Positions 26,923 to 40,879 of a DNA stretch of 64,000 bases are shown here, in pieces. The position numbers were made by a program, and so were the translations under genes. The stretch is from Elysia crispata (lineage: Eukaryota > Mollusca > Gastropoda > Plakobranchidae): assembly GCA_033675545.1 (NCBI GenBank), contig JAWDGP010003976.1, positions 5,001 to 69,000 on the forward strand, read 5' to 3'. Each line of letters opens with the position of its first letter. Position 1 is the stretch's first letter. The notes beneath the pieces were generated by a model that saw nothing but the letters and a program-made list of their open reading frames with translations, was not told the origin of the DNA and did no database searches.

Positions 26923-27972
26923 TCAGCTCTCATGATGATTCCGTCTTGAACTTTTAGTTCGTCTCTGTATTTGAAGTAGGGCAGAATGCCTGTGGAAACT
27001 TTTTTCCTTTTGATCAGGCCATCCTTGCATGATTGCTACCTTAAGCTGAGCCAAAACAGGGTCTGTCAATGTTGCTGCTCTTATTTCTTGTAGCATATGG
27101 TCCGGAAAGGGAGTGTAAGCGATATTGCTCACGGTTTCTTCTTCTTCATTGTCTGTAGCCCGAACAGGTGCACGCGATAGGCAGTCGCTGATTAGCATTT
27201 CTGGTCCTGGTCGGTATGTCACCTCGAAGCTGTACTCTTGTACCTTGAGAAGCATGTTTTGTAGCCTTCGTGGTGCTTTGCACAAGGGTTTCTTTGTTAT
27301 GGAAACTAATGGCTTGTAGTCCGTTATAATCTGCACAGGTCGGCCAAAAGTGAACGGGTGAAACTTTCTTAGGCCAAATGTTATTGCTAAAAGCTCTTTC
27401 TCTATTTGAGCGTAATTTTGCTCTGCGGGGCTTAGTGTTCTGGACGCATATGCCAGGGGCTTTCTTTCTTGGAGGAGAACGGACCCGATTCCATATTCCG
27501 AGGCATCATTTTCAAGGGTGAGCTCTTTCTTGTGTTCATATATAGCCAGTGTTGGACTTCCTGCAATTGCGTCTTTCAACTTCTGAAAGGCCGTTTTTTG
27601 GGACTCAGCCCAGGTGAAGGGAACGTCTTTCTTTAGTAAGTTCTGGAGAGGGTGTGCGATGCTCGTCAGATTGGGTATGTATCTAGCAAGGTACTGTACC
27701 ATGCCCAAGATACGGCGGGTATCTTTGGCATTCTTGGGGGTTGGAAGGTCAGAAATTGCTTTCACCTTTTGGGGATCTGTCGATATCCCTTCTTTGGAGA
27801 TGACGTGGCCCATGAAAGTGATGGAATCTTTGGCGAGTTCTAGTTTGTCTCTGTTAAGCTTCACGCCATGTTGTTTGCAATTTTCTGTAAAAGAGTTTAG
27901 CCGTTGGTCATGCTCACGTTGAGTTTTTCCGTGAATAATGATGTCGTCCCTCATGCAAACGACACCGGGCAT
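26923..27972 (-). pseudogene. Gypsy reverse transcriptase C-terminal half and RNase H
   Basis: The frame begins after the shifted segment and keeps FMGHVIS, LGMVQYLARYIPN, YASRTLSPAEQNYAQIEKE and HPFTFGRP. These are hallmarks of Ty3/Gypsy RT thumb and RNase H. The catalytic YxDD box reads MRDD, so the aromatic residue is missing. It ends in a connection region rich in Glu and is broken before the integrase. Confidence 0.88.
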
Positions 27973-28022
27973 GTCTCCAAACAGTACCCTGACTTTTCTT
28001 TAAAAAATTTCTGCTGATACAT

Positions 28023-28451
28023 TCAGCCCAAAGGGAAGTGGTAGCGACCGTAACATGTTTGAAAGGTTGTAAGGCGAGATGACTCATCATCGAGTAGGAC
28101 GTGCCAGTACCCATTTTTTAGATCAACCTTGGTGAAAAGCTTCGAACTGCTGAGTTCATAAAGAACATCGTCCAATATGGGCATCGTAAAATGTTCTCTT
28201 CTCAGGGCCTTGTTGAGGTATTTGGGGTCGATGCAAACTCTTAGTTTGCCGTTGGATTTGGTTGCAACGACAAGCTGGCTCACCCACGGCGTTGGCTCAG
28301 TGACGGGTGTGATGACGCCTTTCTTAGTCATGTTGTCAAGTTCTTCTTTTAGTTTAGTTTTGACTGCAATGGGGACTCTGTGGTCTGGCATGACGACAGG
28401 TGGTACTGACGAGTCAACTGTCAGATGCTGCTCCCCCGGGAATGTTCCCAC
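28023..28451 (-). pseudogene. Gypsy reverse transcriptase N-terminal half
   Basis: It encodes the fingers/palm portion, with KLRVCIDPKYLNKAL and KVDLKNGYWHVLLD carrying the first catalytic Asp. It stops at PLG followed by TGA. Downstream RT sequence continues in another frame through a T-rich run near 28000-28010, so at least two indels separate it from the next piece. Confidence 0.88.
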
Positions 28452-28664
28452 CTCACCGTCAAAGATCGAGGACTCTATTAGTGAGGCAACTGTTTAGAAG
28501 TTTTCTTTTTTGATTTGGACTAATTGCATTCTCTGCGCCGCCTTTAGTCCGATCACGGGCTGGCAGGAATTGGGGACCACGACGAAGTCAACAGCATACT
28601 TTTTGTTGTTTCTGGGATTTGCGATGACTTGTCGGCTCGTACCCTTTGTCTCAATAGCAGTGTC

Positions 28665-29024
28665 TCAGTAAGATCTGAGTGTTTTTACCCTGGATCCTAC
28701 AAGGTGTGTAGCATATCTCTCTGGGAGAATATTAACTGATGCCCCTGTGTCTATGAGAAAGGCTAGGGGCTTTCCTTTTACCAGCATATTGCATGTGATT
28801 GAGTTGGGGACGGTTCCGACATTTTTCACCCAGTTGCTAGTCGAGTCTGAGTCCGAATCTGTGGATGACTCCGCCTCAATGTTTCTCACTTTGTTGTGTC
28901 TTTCGCTTGGTCCTAGGGCCTTTAGTTTTGCATACCTTAGCAAAATGATCCCTTCCTCCACAGTTCCCGCAGTTCCTTCCATATGCTGGGCATTTAGATT
29001 TGACGAATGGGTGATCCCCTCCAC
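28665..29024 (-). pseudogene. Gypsy aspartic protease segment
   Basis: A Ser/Asp-rich linker is followed by KPLAFLIDTGASVNILPE, the retropepsin DTGA active-site motif. The frame closes at 28665, before the RT piece; 28452-28664 still resembles the connecting pol region but contains a stop. The first part overlaps the 3' end of the gag frame. Confidence 0.85.
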
Positions 29025-29655
29025 AGAACTTGCATGTGCTCTTTGTGAAGGAGGATTTTTCTGGACGTGATCCCTTGACTTTGAAGGCTACCTTGTTTAA
29101 AGATTCAGTGGCCTGACTAACTGAGGGTTCCATTTCCTTCAGCTGGGATTTTCTGGCTTCTAACGCTCTGCAAATATCGACGGCCGCACTCAGTGTCAAC
29201 TTCCTTTGTTCTTTTCGTGTGTCCCCACTGAACACACCCGTGACCAGTCTGTCTCGTAATAGAGAGTCCTTCATACAGTCACAGAAATTGCATGTTGCAG
29301 CAAGCGTTTTGAGTGCTGTGACAAACTGATCGATTGACTCATGTTCTCCTTGGTTGCGCTTGTTGAATTTATAACGTTCCAACGTCTCGTTTGTTTCCCC
29401 CAGTATATATGCCTCAAATTTCTTGATGATGTCTTCAAGTTGGGCATCATCTGGGAGCGAGAAGGTGTTGAACATTTTGAGTGCTGCAGTTCTGATGCAA
29501 TGAAGAAACATTGCCTTTTGGTAGTTGTTGTCTCTGCTGGCCATGTCTGTTATTATGGCATAGTTCTTCCAGCTCTATATGAAGATTTTCCAGCCTTCTA
29601 CTGGAGCATCTTTGAGGTCGAGAGGATGCGGTGGTCTTATGCCGCTCGGTAATGC
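28876..29655 (-). pseudogene. Gypsy gag with zinc knuckles
   Basis: The frame from about 29655 has an in-frame TAG near 29578-29580. From 29544 it is open to 28876. It includes a capsid-like helical region (YKFNKRNQGEHESIDQFVTA) and two Cys-rich motifs. The second, CGNCGGRDHFAKVC, is a perfect CX2CX4HX4C knuckle. The tail is basic. This is the nucleic-acid-binding structural protein of the element. Confidence 0.85.
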
Positions 29656-29902
29656 CATGATTGGATGTTAGAGAGTGAGGCACGTATCATAGGAGGTAAT
29701 ACCAGCGAACTCGCGACGGGTTTCTTTTCTAGGGTTGTATCCCTTGGATCGTAATTTTGGGCAGGACTGGTTGTATTGCGTACTTTCGGTTCCCGTGGTC
29801 TACCGGTAAACCTATCGATAACTGGTATTACTCTAATACCGGGGTTTCGTAGCTGCTATTTAACACATATTCAAGGCCAAATCTTGATTTTTGCTGTGGC
29901 TA

Positions 29903-29925
29903 ATGATCGTTTACCGCTGCCACCA
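29903..29925 (-). other. Candidate primer binding site
   Basis: On the minus strand TGGTGGCAGCGG follows the 5' LTR directly. It begins with TGG, as expected for pairing with a tRNA 3'-CCA. I do not assign the tRNA. Confidence 0.6.
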
Positions 29926-30117
29926 TGTTGCGTATAGCTCGGAGGTCAAACAGACAAACGTAGACATGGAATGTAAATGTCTAAATCAGTCAATCAAAGT
30001 TGGAGAACGCTGGCTCAACCGAGGTCATTTAATCCAGGGCTTTCCGTTACAACACAGAGTGATAATATTAATAAACGTACTGATTCGTATTCTTAGTAAT
30101 TCGAAGTTAACGTAACA
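29926..30117 (-). repeat. 5' LTR of the Gypsy element
   Basis: 192 bp. It is 6 bp longer than the other LTR because of an ATTAAT insertion near 30068. Confidence 0.93.
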
Positions 30118-30122
30118 TACAG

Positions 30123-31800
30123 TATGTAAGTCGTAAACATACATGTGGTTAACTTTTCAGTTAGCACTGAACCCTTGAAGCTGTTGATTAACTTATTCTT
30201 GGTACCCTTAGTATAGAAAAATGACATGAGAAACATTCGCTGGGCAAGTTGCTGGTCTGTTCCAGGCTTTCACCAGTACTGGCAGTAGCTCAAGCTGTTC
30301 TTTCATATCACTATCAGGATAAAATGAGGACAAATTTTGAATATCAGATCCCCTTTTTTACAATTGGAAAAGCTGCCAATTGAAAGCTGCATTACTGTAC
30401 ATATCTGACGAACTGGGTCAAAGACCCACAAGTTAATGAGGTCCGTTTCCTAATTTGTGCAAAGATCCCAGTAAAGTCAAGGCTTAATTTCAATCAACAA
30501 AAGAGCTCTGCAACAACACAGCTGGTGGGAAAGCTCGAGTCTGCAAATGTGTTAACGTTAATACAGTATACATAGACACTTTGAAGTCTGTAGTAAAATA
30601 TTTCGTATACCAGTTGCCATACAATGACTTCGAACAGCAGAAGTTGCTTGAACATAATGTATTGTTCACGTATCTTAAGGTATATTTGGATACCAACAAT
30701 GATCTGCAGTAAATTATGCATGGCTTTTTAGCCATTTAGCAGAGGATTAAAAACAAGATCAAACCCTTATCACAAGTATAACCGATTAAATGATATACAT
30801 GTATTGATAAGCAGATAAAGTAAATATCAATGTAAGTTAAGATGTAACCTAGTGTAAGCTTTTTAAAGGTCTCATCAATAAATATTCTAAGCATCTTTGG
30901 CTCTCAATGATAACAATTGACACTTACATCACAAAACAGACATTCAAGCACACAGTCTATATCATGTTCCTGGAGTTAAGACAATAAAAATACAAAAAAG
31001 AAGTTTTCCTGTTAAAAGTTTAACATCTTTCTTATTTCAGAGCTTGCATCTTTTAAAAGTTTTGAAAGACAAAGATGATCCTTAACCCCGAGGAAAAACG
31101 TTAAAGTGTTGGGCAATTATCAGGTTGTTGACTTTAGTGATATACTTATGCATTGATAACACAAAGTTAGCCACATGTACCGGTGTGTATAATTATTAGC
31201 AATTGTTGAAAAAGTCATGATGTTACTTTCCTGAACTATGCAGTGGTATTGGTTATAAAATGCTTGATCTATGATCCCTTAACAGCAACTTTATTTCATG
31301 TGTAGAAAAAAGCATTTATTCACTTCACGCAATCCTGGTCTGTGATGCGATTAAAACTCTTTATGTAACTTGTATAAAAGCCGCAAAGTGTCATTTCTAT
31401 GTGTCTAGAGCCAACGGTGAAATCACACCTTTCACTCTATTTTAAATGTGTGTACTATAATTTTAATTTCAGTTCCAACATTATTTGACGAAAATAATGT
31501 TCCTTCTAATTGCTTTTTCTTTGTGAATTTAGGTTGATTAAATTACTGTGACGCAAAATTGACCAATGGTATGAATTAGCACTTTTTTTTTTATAAAATG
31601 AGCAGATAAAATCCAGGTGGTGTATATGCACGCAAGTCACTGTGTCAGGTACTAAAGCAAAGTTCCCTATACGACCAACTAAAAAAATTACAAAAACAAA
31701 AAAAAAAACAGGGTGGGGATGAGATTGAGATCTAGATGTACACAGTGGATTATGCAAAGTACGTTGACCCTGCTTGATAAATTTACATAATCGAAACATG
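30123..31800. other. No gene seen
   Basis: AT-rich unique-looking sequence. Small open frames lack splice sites or recognisable residues. Confidence 0.4.
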
Positions 31801-31814
31801 AGGTAAATTGCTTT

Positions 31815-32420
31815 TTTCTGAGTGATACTGGCTGCATTACAATTATGGTTTAGAACAACGGCCTTGCAGTTTGTAAAGTAGTCTTTCAAAGGCGAAAAGT
31901 AGTTTGGTAATAACAATTGCATACGTTGACAGACAAAGGTATTCACACAAATACATTGTAAATTGTACATGTATACCATAGACAATAGATAAGAAACTTT
32001 TTGTTTATGCTACCATATTATATCAGAGGAGATTGTGTATTTTAAGAGAAGATTCAACTGTGTAGGGAACCAAACATGACGTAAAATATTTTTTTATCTT
32101 TTAATTTTATCTGCACGGTAAACATGCGTGATTTAAAAAGACAATCATTCTAAAGTTCATCTCTGCTTAGTCAACACGGTAGCTGATGGTGTGTTTCAAA
32201 AGCGCGGAGTGATTTTATGCCTTTCAAGTGATAAGAAATTGAAGAAAATTTTGGAGAAGGACAGAAGGAAAGGAGAAACAGAGAGAATACGGCGACAGAA
32301 GTTATGGGGTAAGTGAAAAATTAGGGGAGAGCGGGAAAAAGAAAAAAAGGAGGGTAAAGAGAGTACCGGTAAAACACTTTTAGAGAGAGAAAAGAGAGGG
32401 GTCGGGAAAAAGAGGGATGG
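31815..32420. repeat. Third, decayed copy of part of the duplication unit
   Basis: 31823-31930 aligns with 5979-6085 (GTGATACTGGCTGCATTACA versus TGATACTGGCTTTACA) but has TAG straight after the ATG-Val. 32150-32200 aligns with 6280-6350. 32190-32410 aligns closely with 8911-9115. It is shorter and more diverged than copies A and B. Confidence 0.65.
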
Positions 32421-32783
32421 ATATGTAATAGACATACACGTACGTAAATATATAGATAGATAGAGTGAGACTGAGAGAGAGAACAATAAAGCTGCAATGC
32501 TAGTATCAATGGGATATGTATTGTGTTTGCAATGGCTACCCACTGAGAAAATGAGAGGTTACTCTCAGTTCTTTCGCTTGTGTCAATCCTTCGAACCGGT
32601 TCACAACTTGTCGAAGTGACCTTCACCTTTGTGACCAACGCGGAATTAGTGGCTTCTATATTATTTTCTTTTAATTATCTTATGAGATGCACTTTCAATG
32701 TAACCGCTTTAAATTCAGTTGTGCGCCAGCCGTTGTGATTGATCTTTCCTGGTAACTTTGAAGAACGCGGAACTTAAAATATA

Positions 32784-32978
32784 CAGTCCAGTCCATATAT
32801 AACAGCTAGAGCTGTAACGGCACCCCCCCAGTATATCAGCACTTTCCCCTCGCCCCTTTTTTTCTCATATTAAACGATAGTAAAAGTTAACTGATATAAC
32901 AGCACCCACAATCTTTCTTTCTGTTATAACAGCACTGCAGGTAGGCGGAGCTGTTAACTATATATGGACGAAGACCAG
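32784..32978. mobile_element. Possible ~195-bp MITE
   Basis: The left side GTCCATATATAACAGCT (32791-32807) is mirrored on the right by AGCTGTTAACTATATATGGAC (32949-32969). Internal copies of TATAACAGC occur. The outermost bases match poorly and I cannot fix the target duplication, though TTAAAA occurs on both sides. The TATAACAGC-type ends recall pogo/Tigger-like terminal repeats. Confidence 0.5.
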
Positions 32979-32984
32979 TTAAAA

Positions 32985-35580
32985 ATTGTTAGTCCTGTAC
33001 TGATGATATACTCAGCAGCCTACTGAAATGCCTCAAGTCAGTCAGCAAAGTGCTGTGCGCGGTCATCACTGACAGCAATCTGCCCCTCTTCCTCCACCCC
33101 TCTCCCTTTCCCTGTCATTATACATTGTGCACTACTTGAGCGCCTGCCTCTGTACCAGCACATGATTTCAACTTAATATTTTGACACTGGTACGGATGGG
33201 CTTACCATCAGAACTGGCTTTAGAGATGCACGCTTGATATTACCTTGGATAGAGCAACCGGTTGCAAAAAATTAAAGGTGCCCCTAAACAAAAACCACAG
33301 AAGATAACATTAACACACACATGTTCAAGACCTTTTTAATTTCAACAACTGAACGTTAGTTGCAGCTGGGCTGCGTCTCAGCCACAACCATTCGAACCAG
33401 GAACGATACACTTTACAACGCATTTGGTTTCAATTTAAAATCCTGTAGAAGTATACATGGAAAAGCTTTTGATGTATGCTTATCAAGATACAGCAACATT
33501 ATAACATTATATAATTTTATTTTTTCTTCAAAAGATTGCTCTCGTATATCAAGATTTCAGGTTTTTATCAACACGAGAACCTGTTCCCCTAATGTAATTG
33601 TAATAATATTTTAAATGAATTCAAGTACACATGTAATAAGTTAAGTCAAATCGCTTTGATCTCTTTTCTTTTTGTATCTTAAAAGATGCCACCTTGACAC
33701 CAACAGTTATTATTAATAATAATATTATATTGGCCTGGAGAAGCTGGAGGTTGATGTAGTGGCCTTGGCACCACTTAGTTGTCTGACGAGAGAGCCCCAC
33801 GGCAGAAGAGTTCCCGGCAAAGCTGCGGTCTGCAGTGAAAAAATTAATTTTGTATGTCGTATGGTTATTTCACACCGTTGAAGGTACTCGAAGATGTGAC
33901 GTACCGGTTTTAGCTTTTCTCCATGATTAAAAGGTATTATTAGATACGAACCATCATCTACAGTAAATTTTATATTAGTTAAAAGCTACTTAGCAAATAA
34001 AAATAAAGACAAAAACTAAAACCAAAAACAAACGGGTGATCCTCTGTGTTAATCGAACCCTTATCAAGAGCACAAGTAATAGAATGATTTGCAGATAAGC
34101 AGATAACGTTAGCACTCTTTTAAGTAAAATGCGCCTAGAAAGCTTGCAAAGAAGATAACGTTAGCGCTCCTTAACGTCAAATGAGCCTACAATTCATTCA
34201 AAATGTTATTGCAATTACATTAGGGTAACAGGTTCTCGTGTTGATAAGACCCTGATAGTCTTGTCGTCAATAAAAAATATTCTGACCATTTTTGATTCAC
34301 AGATAGGTAGGGAATAATTAAAACATTGAAGTTCGCTTGATATTCATGCGAAACATTAAAAATAATACTTCATTTCAGCCAAGGCATAACGATTACACAC
34401 TTTCAAGGCTCATATCATGTCATGTATTCATATTTTGATTAAAGAAAATCTTTGAAAAATTTAATTACTAGCTGAAAACCTCATTCTACAAACGGGGCCT
34501 TGGTGTCAGTTTGCCGAGGCTGGGGTGCGTATGTGTATTTAAAGATAAAGACCACTTTTAAATGGTCTTGATATTTCTCCTTTTACTTACATGATCCAAA
34601 TACAATTATATGCCTCCACCGATCCATCTTTACCTAGAATCTAGATATCTCGATAATTATAATTCTGAACATAAAATTTAAATATAAAGCTTAATTCATT
34701 TTGGATTTAAAAATTAAAACAAATGTTGCGTTCATTTCGCATTAAAAACAAACACAGGATTTGTACGGTGTAGATCTAAATTAGATCTAGATCTAGATTT
34801 CTCTGGAGATCTAAATATAGATCTAATATTCTAATTAAGGATAAGGCTAACCTCCTAGATCTAGTTCTAATTTCGACAGTCCAATTTATCCCAACCGCCA
34901 CGGAAATTAAAAATAAAAACAAACGTTGTGTTCTCTTCGCGTTACAAACAAACAGATTTGTACGGCTAAAAAAATGTCTACCTAGCTCAATGGTTTGTCT
35001 CGCCCTCATAGGGTTCAAATAGGGGTTTAAAATGTCGTGATGTAAATCTGTAAAACAACTTTGGGATTTAAAAATATACCCACATAAAATCGCGCGATCT
35101 AGAGTTACTTTTCCATATTTTTTTTTTTTTTATTATTTTATTGGCGGCCCACAAAAATCTGATGACCCATTACACGTCTCAGGTTACGGTCTTTATATTA
35201 TGATTGGTTAATATTTTTACAAGTACGCGCATATTCGTAAGTTTTTCAAATATAGGAAATTAATTCCCGTTATGATTTGTACGAAACTTTTTAAATTGTA
35301 AGTTAAGAACCTTTGTCTAAACTATTTGGAGATGAGTTTACAAAGTAGTGAAGTCACGTTCAATAGAACATGAACTTCATCTTAGGTGCACCTCTTATAT
35401 AATGTATGCCGATACTCGATATTTTCAGTCTCATTATTTTTTTCAACATAATCTTTGCTAAAAAGAAAAAAAAAGGTCTGTGAGCAAAGTTTTTAAAAGA
35501 ACATAATGTAGGCCTGCTCCGTCAGTCTCACATATAGACACATTTACGCCGACACATAATAGCCATTTTATCTATATTCT
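32985..35580. other. No supported gene
   Basis: AT-rich. A ~200-bp direct repeat pair lies at 34717-34775 and 34917-34972, sharing an AAACAAA...TTCGC...TTTGTACGG pattern. AGATCT-rich sequence lies at 34770-34870. Confidence 0.4.
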
Positions 35581-35594
35581 TTTTTTTATTTCAG

Positions 35595-35737
35595 AAAACT
35601 ACATAAACAGACTAGAAGTACATCTATCACTCATTAGGGATTTCCACATCTTGCTGTTCCCCAAGGCATCTGTGGGGAGCCGTTTTGCCATGTCACTGTA
35701 CCAGAGCATTTCATGAGCTGTTGAGAGTTTCAATAAA
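35595..35737 (+). CDS. Candidate terminal exon of an unknown gene
   Basis: After a strong acceptor (ttttttttatttcag, ending 35594) the frame reads NYINRLEVHLSLIRDF...LYQSIS to TGA at 35714-35716. AATAAA follows at 35732-35737. Acceptor, frame, stop and poly(A) signal in the right order suggest a real last exon. I found no upstream exon and do not recognise the residues. It could also be a retroelement-derived fragment. Confidence 0.4.
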
Positions 35738-35889
35738 ATCAAATGTGAAACTAAATTTTATATTGACAACTTGATTATTTAAGTATTCAATAAAATACCG
35801 CTTATCTAAATTAAATTTCATCTGGTGACTGAATTCTTAATTTTCTTAATTTTTTTGTAGGCCTCTTCTCCTCCTCTTCTATTTTTTGT

Positions 35890-36153
35890 CTTCTTCCACT
35901 TCCTCTCCCTCCTCATCCCCGTCATCGTCGTCCATTTCTTCCTCTTTTCTCTTCTTCCTCTTCCTCTTCCTCATCCTCATCCTCCTCATCATCATCATCA
36001 TCTCCTCCTCCTCCTCCTCCTCCTCCTCCTCCTCCTCCTCCTCCTCCTTCTTCTTCTTCTTCTTCTTCTTCTTCTTCTTCTTCTTCTTCTTCTTCTTCTT
36101 CTTCTTCTTCTTCTTCTTCTTCTTCTTCTTCTTCTTCTTCTTCTTCTTCTTCT
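35890..36153. repeat. (TCC)n/(ATC)n/(TTC)n microsatellite
   Basis: Copy B counterpart of 40-320. Confidence 0.95.
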
Positions 36154-36683
36154 GCTATGCCAATCTTTCCTTATCAAAATTTGCCTCCCTGATCACTCTT
36201 CCTCCTTTCTTGTCTGCAACTAATTTCTTCCATATGTATTCTTTGTCACTTTATATAATTTTTTTTTCTATTTACTCATAATTTATTAATCATAATCTCT
36301 TTTCATATTAAACCTCTAATTTAATTTTGTTTATTCCAGACTCCAAGTTTTATAGTTAAAATGTCTTTCTAATACTCTATACCTCTTACTTACAACTTAA
36401 TGATTTCCCGTCATTGTTTCTACTGCATCGACATTCCCTTCTTAATCTCCGCTCTGCTTTTTACTTTTATATTACATGTATTTATAAAAGCTCACTTCTT
36501 ACATCTCTTTGCAACATTTCACATAAAATCATACACGCCATCATTGTTTTGAATCGAAAGGTATTGAGAGGCAGAAAGGAAAAGACATTAACTAAACAGA
36601 ATGATTGTGTAGAATGGTAGTTTGCATCGCTGTTTGCTGACAGCAGTAATATTTATGATCATGACTTTTGAGTTATGTCTTAA

Positions 36684-38615
<1,932 letters not shown>

Positions 38616-39855
38616 CTGCAAGACGAATTAAAAGTTATTTTACTATGACTTTCAGGCTTTTGAATTGAAATTGGTGCATTAGATACGCATAACTTATCTT
38701 TATTATGCTCGTGGACGCTTTCATTTTACCTTTAAGGTATGTAGTCCTCATGCCTGATTATTCCAATCAAAGACACCAAGTATATATAAATCCATACGTC
38801 TTGTATATTAAGTAGTAATAGTTGAATAAATAGTGAAACAAAGTAAAATCCCGAAACGATATTTTAGTCTTTCGATGCAATCTTATGAGTCCTGTTGAAC
38901 CTCTCAGCGATAAAGTTGTAATAGTTGTAATCAAGGTAAAGTATCTTTTTCCTATAATAGATAGATCCTCGTTAGTCTTCTGATAATGCTACTGATTTCT
39001 TTTTCCAATAAAATAGAAAATAAACCTGAATTTAACTTTGAAGCAAGATCATAATTATATTCATAACTGATCCATCTCTCTCTCTTTTTTTTTTTTTTTT
39101 GAGAAGACTGCTTCCTCCGGAGCATGATCGTAGGTAACACGTTTTATAATTACAGAGCCTGTAGGTCTAAAACTTGCTAGGCTTCCTTTTAAGGGGCGTT
39201 CTGTCCATAACGCAAAATACACTTCTATAATAAATCTTAAGCCCATTTTTTTTCTCCTTAAATACTATTCTTAGCCCATTTTACCAGTGCGATTATTTTT
39301 CCTGCTGAACTGCGGTCTGCATGATCTATGAATCAGAGCACATGACATATTTAACACCTTCATGATGTGGCGTGCTTAGGAGGAGAGCAACACATAACAA
39401 ATGTGTCTTACTGCAGTTGCGCTCGATGCTAAACATACTCTAAGCAAAAAATAAACTCCCAGCTCTTTGTTTATAATAGTTCTTTACCTAAAAATTCGCA
39501 CATTGTCAATCTGATGTCATTTCATGTTAGAAGTCCGGTACTGTGTACTAATTTAAAAGCTGCTTATAATTACTCTCCTCAAACGCAAGCTCTCATAACG
39601 AAGTTGTAGCAACAGGAAATGTGTCGAAACTGATTTTTTTTGGTTCCTCCATGTTTAGAACTGTTTAAACAGTGACATCAAAATGAAGCTTAATTTGACT
39701 GGATGCCTTTCCATAATTTGATCATCAACACTACTAGATAATAAACCCAGGCATCGTGAACAGTTACCTTTCGATCAAATAAAAGAATGACTAAAAGTAA
39801 GAGCGAAACAAAATTTATAAAACTATCGAAACTTCAGAATAATGATACGGCCCAC

Positions 39856-39895
39856 CTTTGCAAATGTAGTGAACAATCTGTTGATTTGCCCGGGA
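39856..39895 (-). other. Candidate non-coding first exon, copy B
   Basis: It ends at the donor GCAAAG/GTGGGC (39855 inward), as in copy A. It is slightly shorter because of small deletions. Confidence 0.5.
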
Positions 39896-39920
39896 TGAGG
39901 CACAACTGTGCATGGAGTCG

Positions 39921-39930
39921 CTTTATATAA
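39921..39930 (-). promoter_or_regulatory. TATA box of secreted-protein gene, copy B
   Basis: Minus-strand TTATATAAAG, in the same position relative to the first donor as in copy A. Confidence 0.6.
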
Positions 39931-40755
39931 CAACACAGTATTGTGTTTCTTTCTTTCTTTCTTTGTTTTTAAATCGTACTGTCAGAACTGAACAATGACT
40001 GCAGGCTGAGCGAGTCATGTGTTATCTTATCACTCTCATTAACTTGTTTCAGGATCGGGATAAAAAAAAATGTACAAAGCGATAACGTAGGTTCATTGAG
40101 CACTACTGATCGCCTTGCAAATCTTCCCGATTTTGTCATGATAATTTTATTTCGCTTTTTTAAAATAAAAAATGAAAAATGCGCATGCACTCGTCCCCTT
40201 AGATTTACAAGAGGCCTAATTATAATTGATCTTGTCCTTTAAATTTCATCTTTGCGACCGTTACCTGCAAAATGATTTAAAAAGTATGCATTATTAGTTT
40301 CTCAATTTCACAACAAGGAAAATAAAAGAGGTTAAAAGAGGTTAAAAACTATTTCAAACAAAATTTAGGTGTGTTAGGGATATTCGAAGAACTTACAGAT
40401 TTTTTTTTATCTTATTCTGATGAATATCTTGAGGGTCATTGAGTGCTTTTGATGTGGATCTGAATTTAATTTTTATCTAACTGATTCCTGACAGAATAAT
40501 GCTATTATGGTAGCAACATGCAAATACCTTACCACTACTCCATTAGAACCAGAGAAGGGATGAAACCATTCTTTGCAAAATCATATATGACTAAATTTGC
40601 CCAAAACCGTCTTTTTAAAAATTTATTATATGCACCTTGATGTATTTGCTGGGGCACAAAGTCAATCGATTGAAGCAATTTTTTCATGAAAAAAATCAGA
40701 TGTAAATGTCAGACGCATAAAAGTCATTTAACAAAGCAAACTTCCCTGTGCGCCC

Positions 40756-40848
40756 CCCCCCCCCTTTTTTTTTTTCTCAAAAAAAAAAAAAAAAAAAAAA
40801 AAATAATAAAAAGGGAGGAATCGAACGGCAGTTGTTTTTATTTCTATT

Positions 40849-40879
<31 letters not shown>

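Larger units (their letters stand above)
24776..30122 (-). mobile_element. Ty3/Gypsy-type LTR retrotransposon with 5-bp TSD
   Basis: The element spans 24781-30117 and is bounded by LTRs that begin TG and end CA. TACAG occurs directly before (24776-24780) and after it (30118-30122), a perfect 5-bp target duplication. Reading on the minus strand the order is gag, protease, reverse transcriptase, RNase H, integrase, which is the Ty3/Gypsy order. Coding parts carry several frameshifts and stops, so the copy is not autonomous. The two LTRs differ by about 6 substitutions and one 6-bp indel (by eye), so the insertion is moderately old. Confidence 0.95.
38640..40740. other. Upstream and first-intron region of copy B
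   Basis: Non-coding sequence aligned with 3061-5390. It contains the TATA box and non-coding exon listed separately. I see nothing else. Confidence 0.5.

Noticed and set aside
32196..32638. Minus-strand frames rich in Ser/Leu/Phe, up to 115 codons
   Set aside because: They arise from a GA-rich simple sequence that also occurs at 8911-9165. The frames are not kept between the copies.
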